Positions 21,721 through 32,243 of a stretch of DNA of 64,000 nt are shown in pieces. Numbering within the stretch: position 1 is the first letter of the stretch; each line of letters opens with the position of its first letter. The notes below the pieces were generated by a model that did not search any database, had not been told where the DNA came from, and saw only the letters and a program-made list of their open reading frames with translations. The DNA comes from Liriodendron chinense (taxonomy: Eukaryota > Streptophyta > Magnoliopsida > Magnoliales > Magnoliaceae), in NCBI GenBank assembly GCA_003013855.2, contig PVNU02001548.1, forward strand, positions 1,798,001 to 1,862,000, in the 5' to 3' direction. A program made the translations under genes and the position numbers.

Positions 21721-22149
21721 ATGTCTTGCATCTAGATGTAACTATTGCATATTAGACTTCTATTTAGATAGGGAAACATTGGACCATCTTTTCACGGAAG
21801 GAGAGCTCGCAATGAGATATTGGAGTCATTTCGGCTAGTTGTTTGATGTTGTGGTTATTAGGGGTCAGAATGTTATGGGTCGTGCAGGCCATTGGTGATG
21901 GGAGGCCTTAGCGGTAGCGGGCGCTGTCTCATCTCTTCGAGGCCTCCTCTTAAGTTTGATCTTCTAGGAGATATGGTGGGAAAGAAACCTTAGGTAGTTC
22001 GACAACCTTCATGACAGCGAGACGAGGACCATCCAGAGGATTCAAAGCTAGCTGAGATCGTTGCACACCATCCTTCCCACAAGTAAAAAAAAAATGTCTT
22101 GTGTGTTGGCTCTTCAGGCTCTAGGGATTTTCCCAAGGAATCCACTTTC

Positions 22150-22677
22150 AAAAAGTTGTTCGTACATGAAGTGGCAGTATCCTCTGAGGGGTGGCTTAAG
22201 ATCAATGTGGACAGATCCTCTTGGGGGAACCCAGGCCAATCGGGAGGCAGGGGAGTGTGTAGAGGGAGGAATGGCGAGCTTATCTTTGTGTTCACCTCTG
22301 GATATGGGTTGGGCTCAAATGTTAGAGCGGAAGCTCAGGCTGTAGTGGAAGGTCTCCTCTTCTGTGTGTCAAGGGGATTATTTAGAATTATTGTGGAAAG
22401 TGACTCGAAAATAGTGGTGGATTTGTTCAACAGCGCCCACCTCAATAACTAGTCCATGTGGTACTGGTGGATTCAGGTCGAGTCTGTCAAAAGGTGGTCA
22501 GAGAGCAGCATTATTTATGCTCCAAGGGAAGTTAATGGGGTGGCTGATGGTCTAGCCTGGTTGGGCAGCGCCTCCCAAGCTCACTATTTCTTTCAACTTC
22601 CTTCTAATCTCCTCAAATCCATTCGAGGAAATCTGGTCCTGGATAGGGTTAGCTTGGGTTCGGTCAAAGAGGGCTGA
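22150..22677 (+). pseudogene. LINE 2 C-terminal RNase H domain
   Basis: EGWLKINVDRSSWGNPGQSG carries the first aspartate, then NVRAEAQAVVEGLLFC (glutamate), VESDSKIVVDLFNSA (aspartate) and YAPREVNGVADGLAWLGSAS (last aspartate). One in-frame TAG at about 22450 splits an otherwise open domain. It matches the LINE 1 RNase H over its length. The 3' UTR and poly(A) follow at 22678-22829. Confidence 0.85.
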
Positions 22678-22829
22678 TCCCCTCTTTTCTTTTTGTTTTA
22701 ATAATAAGGTATATGATAGGCAACCTGTGGCGAGGTTTTCGTTGTGCCGTCAGGTGGCATGAAGTTCCTGTTCTTATTCTTTCTTATATAAAATTCAGGC
22801 TAGCTTTTTCCAAAAAAAAAAAAAAAAAT

Positions 22830-24892
22830 TTGAATTACATATGCAATTTCTATTTGCTTGTGATCATCAACATGTTGACAAAGTATTAAAGTTTAATGCA
22901 TACCTAAAATAAAGGAGTAAGAAGCACTAGAGTAAATATCACCTAAATTTGAAACACCAGCGATAATATTGTGAAAAATACAGTAAATGTTGTCATGGTA
23001 TTATCAAAATATCGACCAAAACATTTTCTACTACTACATCAGTTTGTAAAATAATAAGAACCTTTGACTTATTCGATTTTCTAATTTCCTATGAAATGCA
23101 AAAGTAAATAAGCTATCATTTTAATTTTTGGGCATTTGTTAAACAAGAATTATGCTTTATAAATCGAGAGTCAAGTGCATTTGTAAAGGAAGTAAGTAAT
23201 GTAAATCATAATCATTACATTTTCATATTATAAAACTATCATTTTTTCCAATGATCTTTCATGGAACAAACAATCTAGCAACATAATCACTATAAGGCAA
23301 ATGCAAGTGATGTCAGCACACAATTACATGAATAAATAACCATTAACCCATTTACAGCCATTTATAGTTGTAATTGAAAAACCAAACAAACTCTTAAAAG
23401 AACTTTTACATAAATATATATAGTGTTTTGCTCACACCCAATAACAATGTCCACAACCTTTAAACGGCACATGAGGTGACTTATTATCCATATCATTCAT
23501 TCATACAACTAGGCGTAAGGACTCACGTTAATAAGACGATCCTAGCCCTTTGAATGTGGCCAATTTGTTACAACTGTAACATTATTTACCAGCCATAAAT
23601 CACCTGGGTTGATCAATCAAATAAAAGTGTTACTTTAAAATTATAAGAAATGGCAGGTGGGATGTATACAGTAGATATTCGAAGGTGACGTTTGGACTTA
23701 TTTTGTTTCTCGGATCAATCCGCTTTCATGGTATTGATTGTAAGCTTAGCATGACCCCATCATCATGATTCTTGCACATGGCTTCCTTCTAGTTGGATGA
23801 ATGAATGTTTTTGGATCAACAGTACGTCGACTGTGTGCCATTTAAAAGGTCCGGAGACGTTGATTAAAAGGTAAGTAAAAGCCATAAATATTTCCTCAAA
23901 ATTTTAATTTGTTTACTAATTTACAGTAAATATTTTTAAATATCTTTATTTGTCTCCAAGAATTTTCCCATAATATTAAAAAAGAAAATCTCGATATTTG
24001 AAAATCTTATTGAGAAATTTTCGGGCAGGGTGATTGCCGATAACCAGATTTGTGACTTTGGGTGCGAGGTTTGCACGCGGTGGTCCCAAGGCGGAGAGAG
24101 GAGAAACCTTCGCGGAGTATGGAAATGAAGAAAATAGTACTAGGTCGAGGTGCACACGCTCGAAAAGGTATCCTCGACCCAGGAGCCGATGTGGAAGCAC
24201 TCGCCTCACGTCCCAACAAGATCCCGTTCTTTTCTTTTCCATTTAAATTTAAATCTAGTACTCGGACTACTGAAGTAAACCAGCTGGATCCACCTAAGGA
24301 GGTCCCGCGTGGACGGTCCTCATTTTATTTAAAAATGATAACAAGCATCTGGACCATTGGCTTTTTTGTAATGTTGAGTAGTCTATTTTTCTGTTGTTCA
24401 ATTGATTAAGTGGCTAGCATCAGGAAATTTAAACTTTCTTGTGTAAAGTGTACAGCGGGACCAATCTCTTAAACGGCTCCGATCATTCATAGGCATGCTC
24501 CAACCAGCGGACTCCGAGTTCAGTGCGGTGGACCGCGGACCACAAAGCCGAGCCCCTTGGTAGGAGGTTGAAAAAGGCCAAGCGACTCTACGCGCCCCAC
24601 AAGGAGCAGTCACGTGACGCGGTCTGTCCGATTGGTGAGGCGAAAGATAGGGATTCCCGCCCGAGATAAACGTGTCGAGTTTTGATTAGTCGTAGTTGTA
24701 CGGTCTCGTACGAGTGATGTTGATGTGTTCGACTCCTCGTACGAAATGGGCCCCACCTTCCCGTTTCGAGCAAACATTTTACTGCCGCCGTTGCAAAGAA
24801 AACTCGAAAACTCAGTAATGTCAGCTAACCACCTTGACCCCTTCCTTTTGGGAAAACGGATTAGGTCCGGCTCTTGACTCACACGCCACGAT
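22830..24892. other. AT-rich intergenic DNA, no gene recognised
   Basis: 22830-24000 is AT-rich and featureless to the eye. 24000-24890 is richer in GC and holds several overlapping open frames of 60-115 codons in different frames, none with recognisable protein similarity or start context. They are judged to be chance frames. Confidence 0.4.
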
Positions 24893-25350
24893 GCGACTCC
24901 GACCGTGGGTCCATTTTGATGTATGTATTTTATATCCACGCTGTTAACCCGTTTTTTCGGCTCATTTTATAGCATGAATCCATAGATAGAGCAGATCGAA
25001 ATCTAAGGTGGATCATACCGTAGGAATCAGTGGAGATTGAACGCTCACCGTTAAAGCTTCCAAGGACACATCATAATACCAAAATTAATGTTTATTTAAC
25101 ATACAACCTGTTGATAAGTTCACATAGATCCCGATGATTGTAAATCACAAAAATGAGCTTCATCCAAAACTTTTGTAGTCCATAAAATGTTTTTAAGAGT
25201 TGATTAACAGTTCTTTTCCGTTGTTTGTTTAACTTAGATTTGGATCTCATTCATTTTTTGAATCCTGCCCTAAAATGATCTGGAAAAACGGATGGATAGC
25301 ATGGATATACAATACATACGTTAAAGATGGGCCCTACGGTCAGCACCGTA
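24893..25350. mobile_element. Long-TIR element (family A), copy 1
   Basis: The left end GACCGTGGGTCCATTTTGATG continuing into GTATTTTATATCCACGCTG is mirrored, in reverse complement, by the right end (GGATGGATAGCATGGATATAC ... GATGGGCCCTACGGTC). The terminal inverted repeats are long (at least 80 bp) and diverged. The centre carries AAGGTGGATCATACC and CTTCATCCAAAACTTTTGT motifs found in the other copies. There is no transposase, so it is non-autonomous. Confidence 0.7.
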
Positions 25351-25515
25351 CCGGATTCAATATGGACGGGGCTGTATCTAATCCGCTCTCCTTACTTTTA
25401 CCCGAGGAATTGTAGGATCCTGAGCATCAGGACGTGTCATGGTCCGGTAGTTCTCTAATCCGTACCTGTGTAATCCAGGCGGCCTGTTTGAATCGGAATC
25501 GGATTGCGTGCGGAG

Positions 25516-25557
25516 TTACTCCGGACGCTCTCCGCACGCTAAGAGCGTCCGGAGTAA
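25516..25557. repeat. Hairpin with 16-bp perfect arms
   Basis: TTACTCCGGACGCTCT (25516-25531) and its exact reverse complement AGAGCGTCCGGAGTAA (25542-25557) flank a 10-base loop that itself repeats the CCGCACGCT motif of the palindrome at 26447. Confidence 0.9.
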
Positions 25558-26059
25558 ACTCAGTTGTGCCCCGATTCGCTCCGAATCCATATAATGCGGA
25601 TTTGGATCTTAAAATAGGTCCGATTAGTTAAATGGACCGAATTTGGATCTTAAAATAAGTCTGATTACTTAAATGGAGCGGATATGGATTCACAAGAACA
25701 TATCCGAGCTCGATCCGAATCCGATTAAGATCCGGCTCATTGTCACCTTACTGTATATATTATATTCATGCTGGCCATCCGTTTTACAAATTATTTTAGG
25801 CCACGTTGACCATGCCATAGTAAATAGTAGGAGTTGCATCATTTTTCTACTAAATTAAATATATTATATTATATATTTTATACCATATATTTTTTAAGAT
25901 TTGTAATGGGGTGGATTCGGACCTAGATCCGACCCGAATCCGATGGTTATATGGATTTTGGATCGGAAATGGATCTAATAATTTATAAATGGATCGGATA
26001 TGGATATCACCTTTTAGATCTGAATTGGATCCGAATCCGATCCGAATCCGTCTACATAT

Positions 26060-26445
26060 ATATGGACTTGCACCGAGGATGTATGTGCTCCATCTGTTCC
26101 GTCCATGTGTTTTTCAGCTCATTTTAGTGGTTGAGCCTAAAATTTTAGCATATCCAAATCTCAAGTGGACCATGCCACGGGAAATAGCAGGAATAATGAT
26201 TTCCACCGTTGAAACCTTCCCAAGCTCCACAGTAGTGTTTATTTGTCATCCAAGGCAAAACACAAATATCAGCTTGATCCAAAACTGCTGTGTCAATGGT
26301 AGACATTCACTTCACACTTTTCTTGTGGTGTGCTCCACTTTAGATTTTGATATACTTCATATTTTGGCAACATACCTAAAATGTTCTGTTAAGATGGATG
26401 GACGGAGTGGATTAAATACGTAAATCACTGTGGCCCCACAGAGTT
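26060..26445. mobile_element. Long-TIR element (family A), copy 2, partial
   Basis: It has the family landmarks TTTTTCAGCTCATTTTAG, CTCAAGTGGACCATGCCAC, GTGTTTATTTGTCATCCA, ATCAGCTTGATCCAAAACT and TTGTGGTGTGCTCCACTT, ending in GGATGGACGGAGTGGATT and CTGTGGCCCCAC. It lies inside the composite element at 25483-26510. Confidence 0.6.
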
Positions 26446-26446
26446 T

Positions 26447-26470
26447 ACTCCGCACGCTAGCGTGCGGAGT
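26447..26470. repeat. Perfect 24-bp palindrome
   Basis: ACTCCGCACGCT is followed at once by its reverse complement AGCGTGCGGAGT, with no loop. The same 12-mer occurs in part near 25507 and 25531 at the other end of the composite element. Confidence 0.95.
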
Positions 26471-26875
26471 TGCTCAGTACGCAATCCGCTTCCGTTTCAA
26501 TCGACAGCACCTTGTTAAGGAGGCCAAAGAATAGACGGCGATGATATTCCAAACTTTGACATCAGATTGCCACATGAACGGTCGAGATCATCATACAACG
26601 GGCCACGTAAGGACTTGGATTCCACTTCAGACACGGAGCTTGTCAGAGCTCAACAGCGGCAGCTTTGGGGGCGCGGTTTGGTTACTGACGACTTCGGTAG
26701 CAAAAGAAGCTACTTAAGTCACGTGTTCTATTTTTTTTATTTTTTATTTTTTTGGTGGAGATTGAGGGGCACGCTGGAGTAGTTAGTGTACCTCCGTTGT
26801 CCCAAACGGTGTTAGGCGCACGGGAGAGAATTAGCTGTTACCCGGCTAACAGCTTAGTGAAGGAGGCTTTCGCAT

Positions 26876-27325
26876 GCGCAAGGAATCTAGGTGGGGCCCA
26901 CCGTGATCTTTGTGAGAAATCTATGCCGTACAATCGTTTTGTGAGATCATTTTAGACGCTGCGAAAAAATCGAACGGGATCCAAAACTTAAGTAGGCTAA
27001 AAACGTGACGATTGAACTTTCACAGTTGAAATATTCGTGGGGCTACAGAAGTTTCGAATCAGGATAATATTTGTGGTTTCAGTTCATCTCATTAAGAATG
27101 GCATTATGGACGGTATGGATGGTATATAAACATCACTGTGGACCCATAGAGGTTTCAACGGTAAGAATTTTCCTACCCACCTTTTGCTTTAGTATGGCCC
27201 ACTTGAGTCTTGGATCCTGTTCATTTTTTATCGCAACGCCTAAAATGATCTCACAAGACGGTTGGACGGTGTAGATTCCTCACAAACATCACTGTGGGCC
27301 CACCTAGATTTCTTGCGCAGGCAAG
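26876..27325. mobile_element. Long-TIR element (family A-like), copy 3
   Basis: The left end GCGCAAGGAATCTAGGTGGG and right end CCCACCTAGATTTCTTGCGC are inverted copies. The inverted similarity continues inward for roughly 80 bp through GTGAGATCATTTTAGACG and CGCCTAAAATGATCTCAC. No transposase frame is present. Confidence 0.75.
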
Positions 27326-27395
27326 GCTTTCGCAGGTTATCCGCGTCCCCAGCTCTTTGGGAGCGCGTCTTGCTGCGACCCCGGAACCAGCATTC

Positions 27396-27757
27396 TTGGG
27401 TCCGACCCTGATGTATACATTGTATATCTACGCTGTCCATCCTTTTTTTCATATTAGTTTAGGGTATGGACCATGGACCCAAAAATAAAATAAATACAAA
27501 TTTAAGGTGGACCACACCATAGGAAACAATGGTTATTGACCGTTAAAATCTTTTATGGGCAACTGGTTGGATGGTCAATAAACATTTCGGTGGACCCTAG
27601 CAATTTTTTTATGGTGGGAGTTCAATGACCACTGTTTCCTGTGGTGTGGTACATCTGAAACTTTTATTTGCTTCATTTTTTGGATGTTGCCCTAAAATAA
27701 GATGCAAAAACCGATGGACGGCGTGGATATATAGAGGTGGGGCCTACATTCAGTTTC
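27396..27757. mobile_element. Long-TIR element (family A), copy 4
   Basis: It begins TGGGTCCGACCCTGATGTAT and ends GGATATATAGAGGTGGGGCC, with AAGGTGGACCACACCATAGG on the left mirrored by CCTGTGGTGTGGTACATCTG on the right. The palindromic organisation of the whole unit is clear by eye. It is non-autonomous. Confidence 0.7.
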
Positions 27758-27964
27758 GCACGACATCGCTGGGGTTGGAGCTAAGTGACGTTCGTTTTTG
27801 TGCTGGTTTGATAAATGTCACGGCATTTTGACATTTATACTTTTTTGGACTTCGGATCAAATAGCCTCTTAAATTTACCATTTTTGTCGTTCGAAAAGGT
27901 TTGAGTTTGCTGGTTGCCGCGGAAAGGACCAAAAGTGTTCTCCACTATATGAGGAGCAATCTGC

Positions 27965-28148
27965 TAAATTTGGGAATCGTTTGGACGCACTTGGGCAAAA
28001 GGATGGTTTTCGGCAAGAGAGTATTTTGAAAAACCAGGCTGCAAGGTACATCCAAACGCACCGCACCAATTACGATTTGGCTCCAACCAACCGTGGTTTG
28101 GACCTCCAATGCCCCTTTCGACGTTCCGTCCAAACGGGCCCTTAAGAG
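27965..28148. mobile_element. Small MITE-like element
   Basis: GGGAATCGTTTGGACG at 27970 is mirrored by CGTCCAAACGGGCCC at about 28128-28142 (inverted, a few mismatches). The ~180-bp size and GTTTGGACG termini are typical of MITE-type insertions. No TSD was established. Confidence 0.4.
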
Positions 28149-28910
28149 TCACCTCATCTTGTATGATGAAAGGGAAAGCATGCTTAACATGCACATTGCA
28201 CGGGTTAGAGATCTTGGCCATTTATTTAAGTAGGGTGCGTTGTAAAAGTGAAGAACACCTTACAGTGTGAATGTTTTGGTCATTTCTGAGCAATTTCTAG
28301 CCAAGTTGCTGTCCTTAGCAACAATTTAATGCAGGGAGCTGTTTAAAAATAGAGGTCTCAAGTCCAAGCATTTGAACAGTTTCAACTTGTAATTTGTAAT
28401 GGGTGTGTAACATTAATTCAACCCTCCTAATTGATTGACCCCAACCATTAGGATCATCTTGATGGGAAGTGTGGTCCGCTTGACGATCGGATGGATCGAG
28501 CTGAATCTCTTACTTCAACTGATGATGGGACTGGCCTATAGAGCAGGTTGGATTTGGCCCGCATGACAGGTTGGAAGTTCTCCGGTGGGTGGACCATAAC
28601 TTATGTCCATCCTGTTTGATTTGAGACCTTTCACATGTATCACCAAATGTGAGGAGTTTACAAATATCAGGAAGAGCAATAAGTTATTTATAAATATCAA
28701 GGCATTTTTCATGTTACTTGTGGACTTGGTACACGGTACAGTTGGTAGATGCATGTTTACATGTGTTTGCATCCGTATACCGTGGATTGATTAAATAAAA
28801 AAAGGAATTTTCACAAAATAAACTACCTATATAGTATAGAATTTATAAATCTTTTCAGGCACTTCTCAAAAAAGGTTTTTAATAAGCTATTCCATTTACA
28901 TTTTAGGGCG

Positions 28911-29475
28911 TGTTTGATTTCCATTTATGTGGGGTATATACAAACAAATGTGTAATTATTACTTATTATGTAATTCTTGTACTTGCTGACAATGTCGATT
29001 TCATTTTTTGTGCACTATAATAGAGGAAAGTATATATTTTTTGTGGGGCCCACTATGATACATGTAGCTTATCCACACCTTCCATCTATTTTGCAAAGTG
29101 ATTTTAGGACATGGACTCAAGATCGAGGAAAAAACAGAACTCAAGTGGACCACGCCACATAAAATAGTGGTTTGAATATATACCATAAAAAGTCATTTAT
29201 GACCATGATTTCCTATGGTGTGGGCCACTTGAACTTCAGATATACCTCATTTTAGGGTTCATTTTCTAAAATATTCTATTAAATCAGATGGACGACATGG
29301 ATATGTGATAGAGATTACAATGAGTCCCACAAATGTATGGCCATCCGTCTTTGCACATATTTACAAGAGGTAAATACTCTATGGGCCTCTGTATTAAACA
29401 GAGGAAAATTGTAATAATTACCAACTTGCACCCATTTGTCTCCATTTACACCATGTAAATGAAAATCAAATGATT
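28911..29475. mobile_element. TIR element enclosing a family A long-TIR copy
   Basis: The left end GTTTGATTTCCATTTATGTG and the right end ACATGTAAATGAAAATCAAA-type sequence (29455-29473) are inverted repeats of about 50 bp that continue to TAATTATTAC on the left and GTAATAATTA on the right. Inside, 29035-29345 carries a family A copy (GTGGGGCCCACTATGATAC, AAGTGGACCACGCC, TATGGTGTGGGCCACTTG). So one non-autonomous DNA element probably sits inside another. Confidence 0.6.
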
Positions 29476-30519
29476 GGCCTAGGCTAAAAAATCAGCCCAT
29501 TTGTGATTAATGTAAACTATATGATTGGCAATTTATAAATTGGGTAAAATGTTTCCTTTAGTGTGGCCTACTTGAATCATTGATAAGGCGGCTAGGCATA
29601 AATTTTGGTGTGAATTTTATAAAATAATCATGATAAACCTTGTAAAATTCATGATCCGATGTCTCTCTTTCAATTATTTCTCTTGATATGGCTTGTTTTA
29701 ATTATAAGTTAGCTTAATTTTTTTGGCCGTAGACATATTATAGGATCACACATCTAATTGTGTGATGCATCTAGTAGTTAGGGTAGATTTCATATAAACA
29801 TCATGGTGGAACCCTCCCGGGCCACTGACCTCTTTGCCGGCACAACCACCTCAACTTCAAGTGAAAAAAAAAAAAAGAATCATCTTAGTGGAAGTACTCC
29901 AATTATAATTACTTACATTAATGTGGTAATTTATAAAGGTAGGGAAATGCAAAATTTTTTCATTAACGAGATAGGTTTTTGCAAAATTCACGTAACAAAA
30001 TACAGATTGAAACTTGACCATCAGATATTTTCTGTAAAAATGCTGGCCACATCATCAATGTTCTTCTAGAACGGTTTGATCAGCATGAATTTGCCCGAAC
30101 GGCCCAACACGAAAGCCGTGATTTCGAAGAAATGTATCCCGGGCCTTTTCCCTTTGAGTGTATATGGTTCAGGGAGGACCGCTTTAAGACAGATGCTATA
30201 TAATACTCAGCCAGCGTACAGTCATTGATACACCGGCACTCAGAAATCGCACACGTGGTCATACACTAACTCAACTTAAATCGTCTAAAATGTGAAACCC
30301 ACTGTTGCTAACGCACAGTCCAAAAATAAAATTGGTTGCAGAATTCTAACCTCTGATTCGCGTACACACAGGACCGTTCAATAACTTCATTTCAAACCGT
30401 CAAATAAAAGTCCACCTGTCTGATAGTCAGAAAGCGTGATATAACTAAATTGGGATAATATAAATTAGGCAGTTTAATCTGACTTACTGTAATTAGAATG
30501 ACACGTATGCAATTTCTAA
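29476..30519. other. AT-rich upstream region of the MADS-box gene
   Basis: No coding or repeat structure was recognised. A TATA-like GCTATATAATAC lies at about 30194-30205 and could serve a transcription start well upstream of the ATG if the 5' leader is long or contains an intron (inference). A G-box is at 30252. Confidence 0.35.
30252..30257 (+). promoter_or_regulatory. G-box (CACGTG) upstream of the MADS-box gene
   Basis: CACGTG in the context ACACGTGGT, the core recognised by bHLH and bZIP factors and resembling an ABRE. It is 613 bp upstream of the start codon. A single six-base site can arise by chance. Confidence 0.3.
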
Positions 30520-30869
30520 TCGGGCATCAATCTGCAGGAGTATGGAAGGGATTTGGTTTGTTTTACTGAAAGCAGAAAAAAGTATAGTCTTTTTCTCTTT
30601 TCTGCATTTATTGGAGAGAGGAAAAAAAGGAAAGGGGTTGAGCGAGGTCGGTTAGTTGCCCTTTCTTTTTCAGGGTAATAAAGCGGGTTTTGGTGCGCAA
30701 AAAAATCGGAGCATATCTTCCATTCTCGGTGAGTTGTTCTGAATAGATGAGATCTATTTTTCTTCTTTTAGTATTTTATCTCTCTTCCCACTCATTATCA
30801 TCTCATCGTTGTGGTCAGAGGTTCCTCGGTCGCTAAGGGGTAGAAAGGGAAATTACAGGAAAAGAGAAG
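30520..30869 (+). other. Probable 5' leader of the MADS-box gene
   Basis: A purine/pyrimidine-rich stretch that differs from the AT-rich DNA upstream. CTTTCTTTTTCAG at about 30661-30673 looks like a 3' splice acceptor, so a 5' UTR intron is possible, as known in some SOC1-type genes. ATG at 30870 is preceded by GAAAAGAGAAG and followed by G, a fair plant start context. Confidence 0.4.
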
Positions 30870-31051
30870 ATGGTGAGAGGGAAGACGCAGATGAGGAGGA
30901 TAGAGAACGCGACGAGCAGGCAGGTGACCTTTTCCAAGCGCAGGAACGGTCTGCTCAAGAAGGCTTTCGAGCTTTCCGTACTCTGCGATGCTGAGGTGGC
31001 ACTCATCGTCTTCTCCCCAAGAGGAAAGCTCTATGAATTCGCCAACGCTGG
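30870..31051 (+). CDS. MADS-box transcription factor, SOC1/TM3-type, exon 1
   Basis: The exon encodes a complete MADS domain beginning MVRGKTQMRRIENATSRQ, then VTFSKRRNGLLKKAFELSVL, CDAEVALIVFSPRGKLYEF and ANA. It is 182 nt long and ends in phase 2 at G|GTACGC, the standard exon 1 length and donor position of type II MIKC genes. The MVRGKTQMRRIENATSRQVT opening and SPRGKLYEF match SOC1/AGL20/TM3 proteins, which dimerise, bind CArG boxes in the nucleus and promote flowering. AGL14/19/42 relatives are close, so the exact orthology is open. The I, K and C exons were not recognised here. The open reading after the donor is intron. It shows no coding damage and may be an active gene, or an isolated first exon. 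Confidence 0.93.
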
Positions 31052-31060
31052 GTACGCTCT
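31052..31060 (+). other. 5' splice donor of MADS intron 1
   Basis: GTACGCTCT directly follows the last MADS-domain codon at the position conserved among MIKC genes. The intron that starts here has no acceptor plus I-region exon that I could identify in the following sequence. Confidence 0.8.
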
Positions 31061-31238
31061 TCTGTCTAAATTCCATCCTTGTCCTTCTTTCCATTCAAAT
31101 GCAATGGCTCTGTCCTCACCTATTGCTATATCTGTTCTGGGGTCATTAGGGTTGGTGTTTCCAAGACATGGGTCTTTTCTTTTCTACCCTCGTATGGCAC
31201 TTCTTCGCGTTATCTTTTCTCGTTTCGCTTGTACTGTT

Positions 31239-31240
<2 letters not shown>

Positions 31241-31282
<42 letters not shown>

Positions 31283-31856
31283 AGAGGTATAGGCAAAAAG
31301 ATCTCGTAGCATCTACTACGAAAGTACTCTTTATGAACTGTCTCTCGCTCTCTCTCTCTCTCTGGCAAGACGGTTTATTTCGTTTTTTACTCCTCCACGG
31401 ATGTAATCTTTTTCCACAATTAGATGAGTTGGGTTGAGTTTGTTTCCTTCACAAATTCCAAAATCCCATCTTCTTTTAATTCCGTGTCATGAGGAAAATA
31501 GACATTCCTATTTCTATATCAGTTTTTTTTCCCCCTTATCCTTTGATTTTAGATCCTTACACCGTCTCCTTGTTGAAAGATGACACACCGTAGTTGATTA
31601 CAATATCTTGGCCTTCATACTGGAACATGCAATACTATCTAACCTTCCTTTGTTTTTATTTTTAATTTTTTTGAATATCTAAACCCTAGCTTAGAGTAAT
31701 TGCCACGTAATTACTATTCTGAGAGAATTCGATAAGGCATTGGATTAAAATTTAAGTACAGCAACATGTACGGGAGGAACTGATATTTACACACCCACTT
31801 TGCATTTTTGGAGTTGAAAGCTTGACATAGCAAATACACATTGGGCAGGAAAAATG

Positions 31857-31887
<31 letters not shown>

Positions 31888-32194
31888 AAAAAAAATTGTG
31901 TCAATGAAAGAGGGTGAGGGCAAATAGGTAAAATGTATACTATAGCTTTCCTGCAATAGTTTCATCCGTGTCTTTTTGTTTTACAGTTAATAAAAATACA
32001 TCGAGCAACATTGCATTGGTCGTCCATGACCAGTTGCATTCTTTTATGACCAATGTGTGTACTGTTAGAGATCATAACTCTGAAAGTGGAGTTTTATGGT
32101 AAACTCATCACGTGGTATCGTGCCATGCGCACCAGCTCTCAACCATCTAATAATGTAAACATTTTATACCAGCTAATTTTTATATTTCAAAATC

Positions 32195-32240
<46 letters not shown>
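31241..32240 (+). repeat. CT/CA microsatellites and a poly-A tract in the presumed intron 1
   Basis: A (CT)n run at 31242-31270 is followed by (CA)n to 31281. Shorter CT runs are at 31341-31363, and a (TC)n run of about 43 bp is at 32198-32240. Poly-A of 26 residues lies at 31859-31884. CT-rich tracts near the 5' end of plant genes are common; those here lie just inside the intron. Confidence 0.9.

Positions 32241-32243
<3 letters not shown>

Larger units (their letters stand above)
17641..22829 (+). mobile_element. LINE 2: L1-type element, 5'-truncated, interrupted
   Basis: A plus-strand L1-type retrotransposon beginning inside the endonuclease and ending with a 17-19 nt poly(A) at about 22811-22829. 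It is split by the solo LTR at 19199-20386. ATATGCAA occurs just before the start (about 17633) and again shortly after the tail (22843), a possible but imperfectly placed TSD. ORF2 order is endonuclease, RT, zinc region, RNase H. Stops and frameshifts are frequent, so it is older than LINE 1. Confidence 0.85.
25483..26510. mobile_element. Composite inverted-repeat element with subterminal hairpins
   Basis: TTTGAATCGGAATCGGATTG at about 25487 is mirrored by CAATCCGCTTCCGTTTCAAT at about 26482 (reverse complement, about 4 mismatches). A hairpin lies just inside each end (25516-25557 and 26447-26470). Between them sits a stretch rich in GATCCGAATCCGAT-like motifs (25590-26050) and a partial family A long-TIR copy (26060-26445). 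No coding is seen. The whole may be a non-autonomous DNA transposon that captured another. Confidence 0.5.

Noticed and set aside
17632..22850. ATATGCAA as the target-site duplication of LINE 2
   Set aside because: The downstream copy is about 13 bases beyond the poly(A), and an 8-mer of this composition is expected by chance. It is kept only as a possibility.
24007..24409. Overlapping open frames of 70-115 codons in several frames on both strands
   Set aside because: High GC alone explains the lack of stops; none has recognisable domains, and they overlap each other.
31054..31437. Open frames continuing past the MADS exon, with SLSLSL repeats
   Set aside because: They are intron plus CT microsatellite; the exon ends at the conserved donor at 31051/31052.
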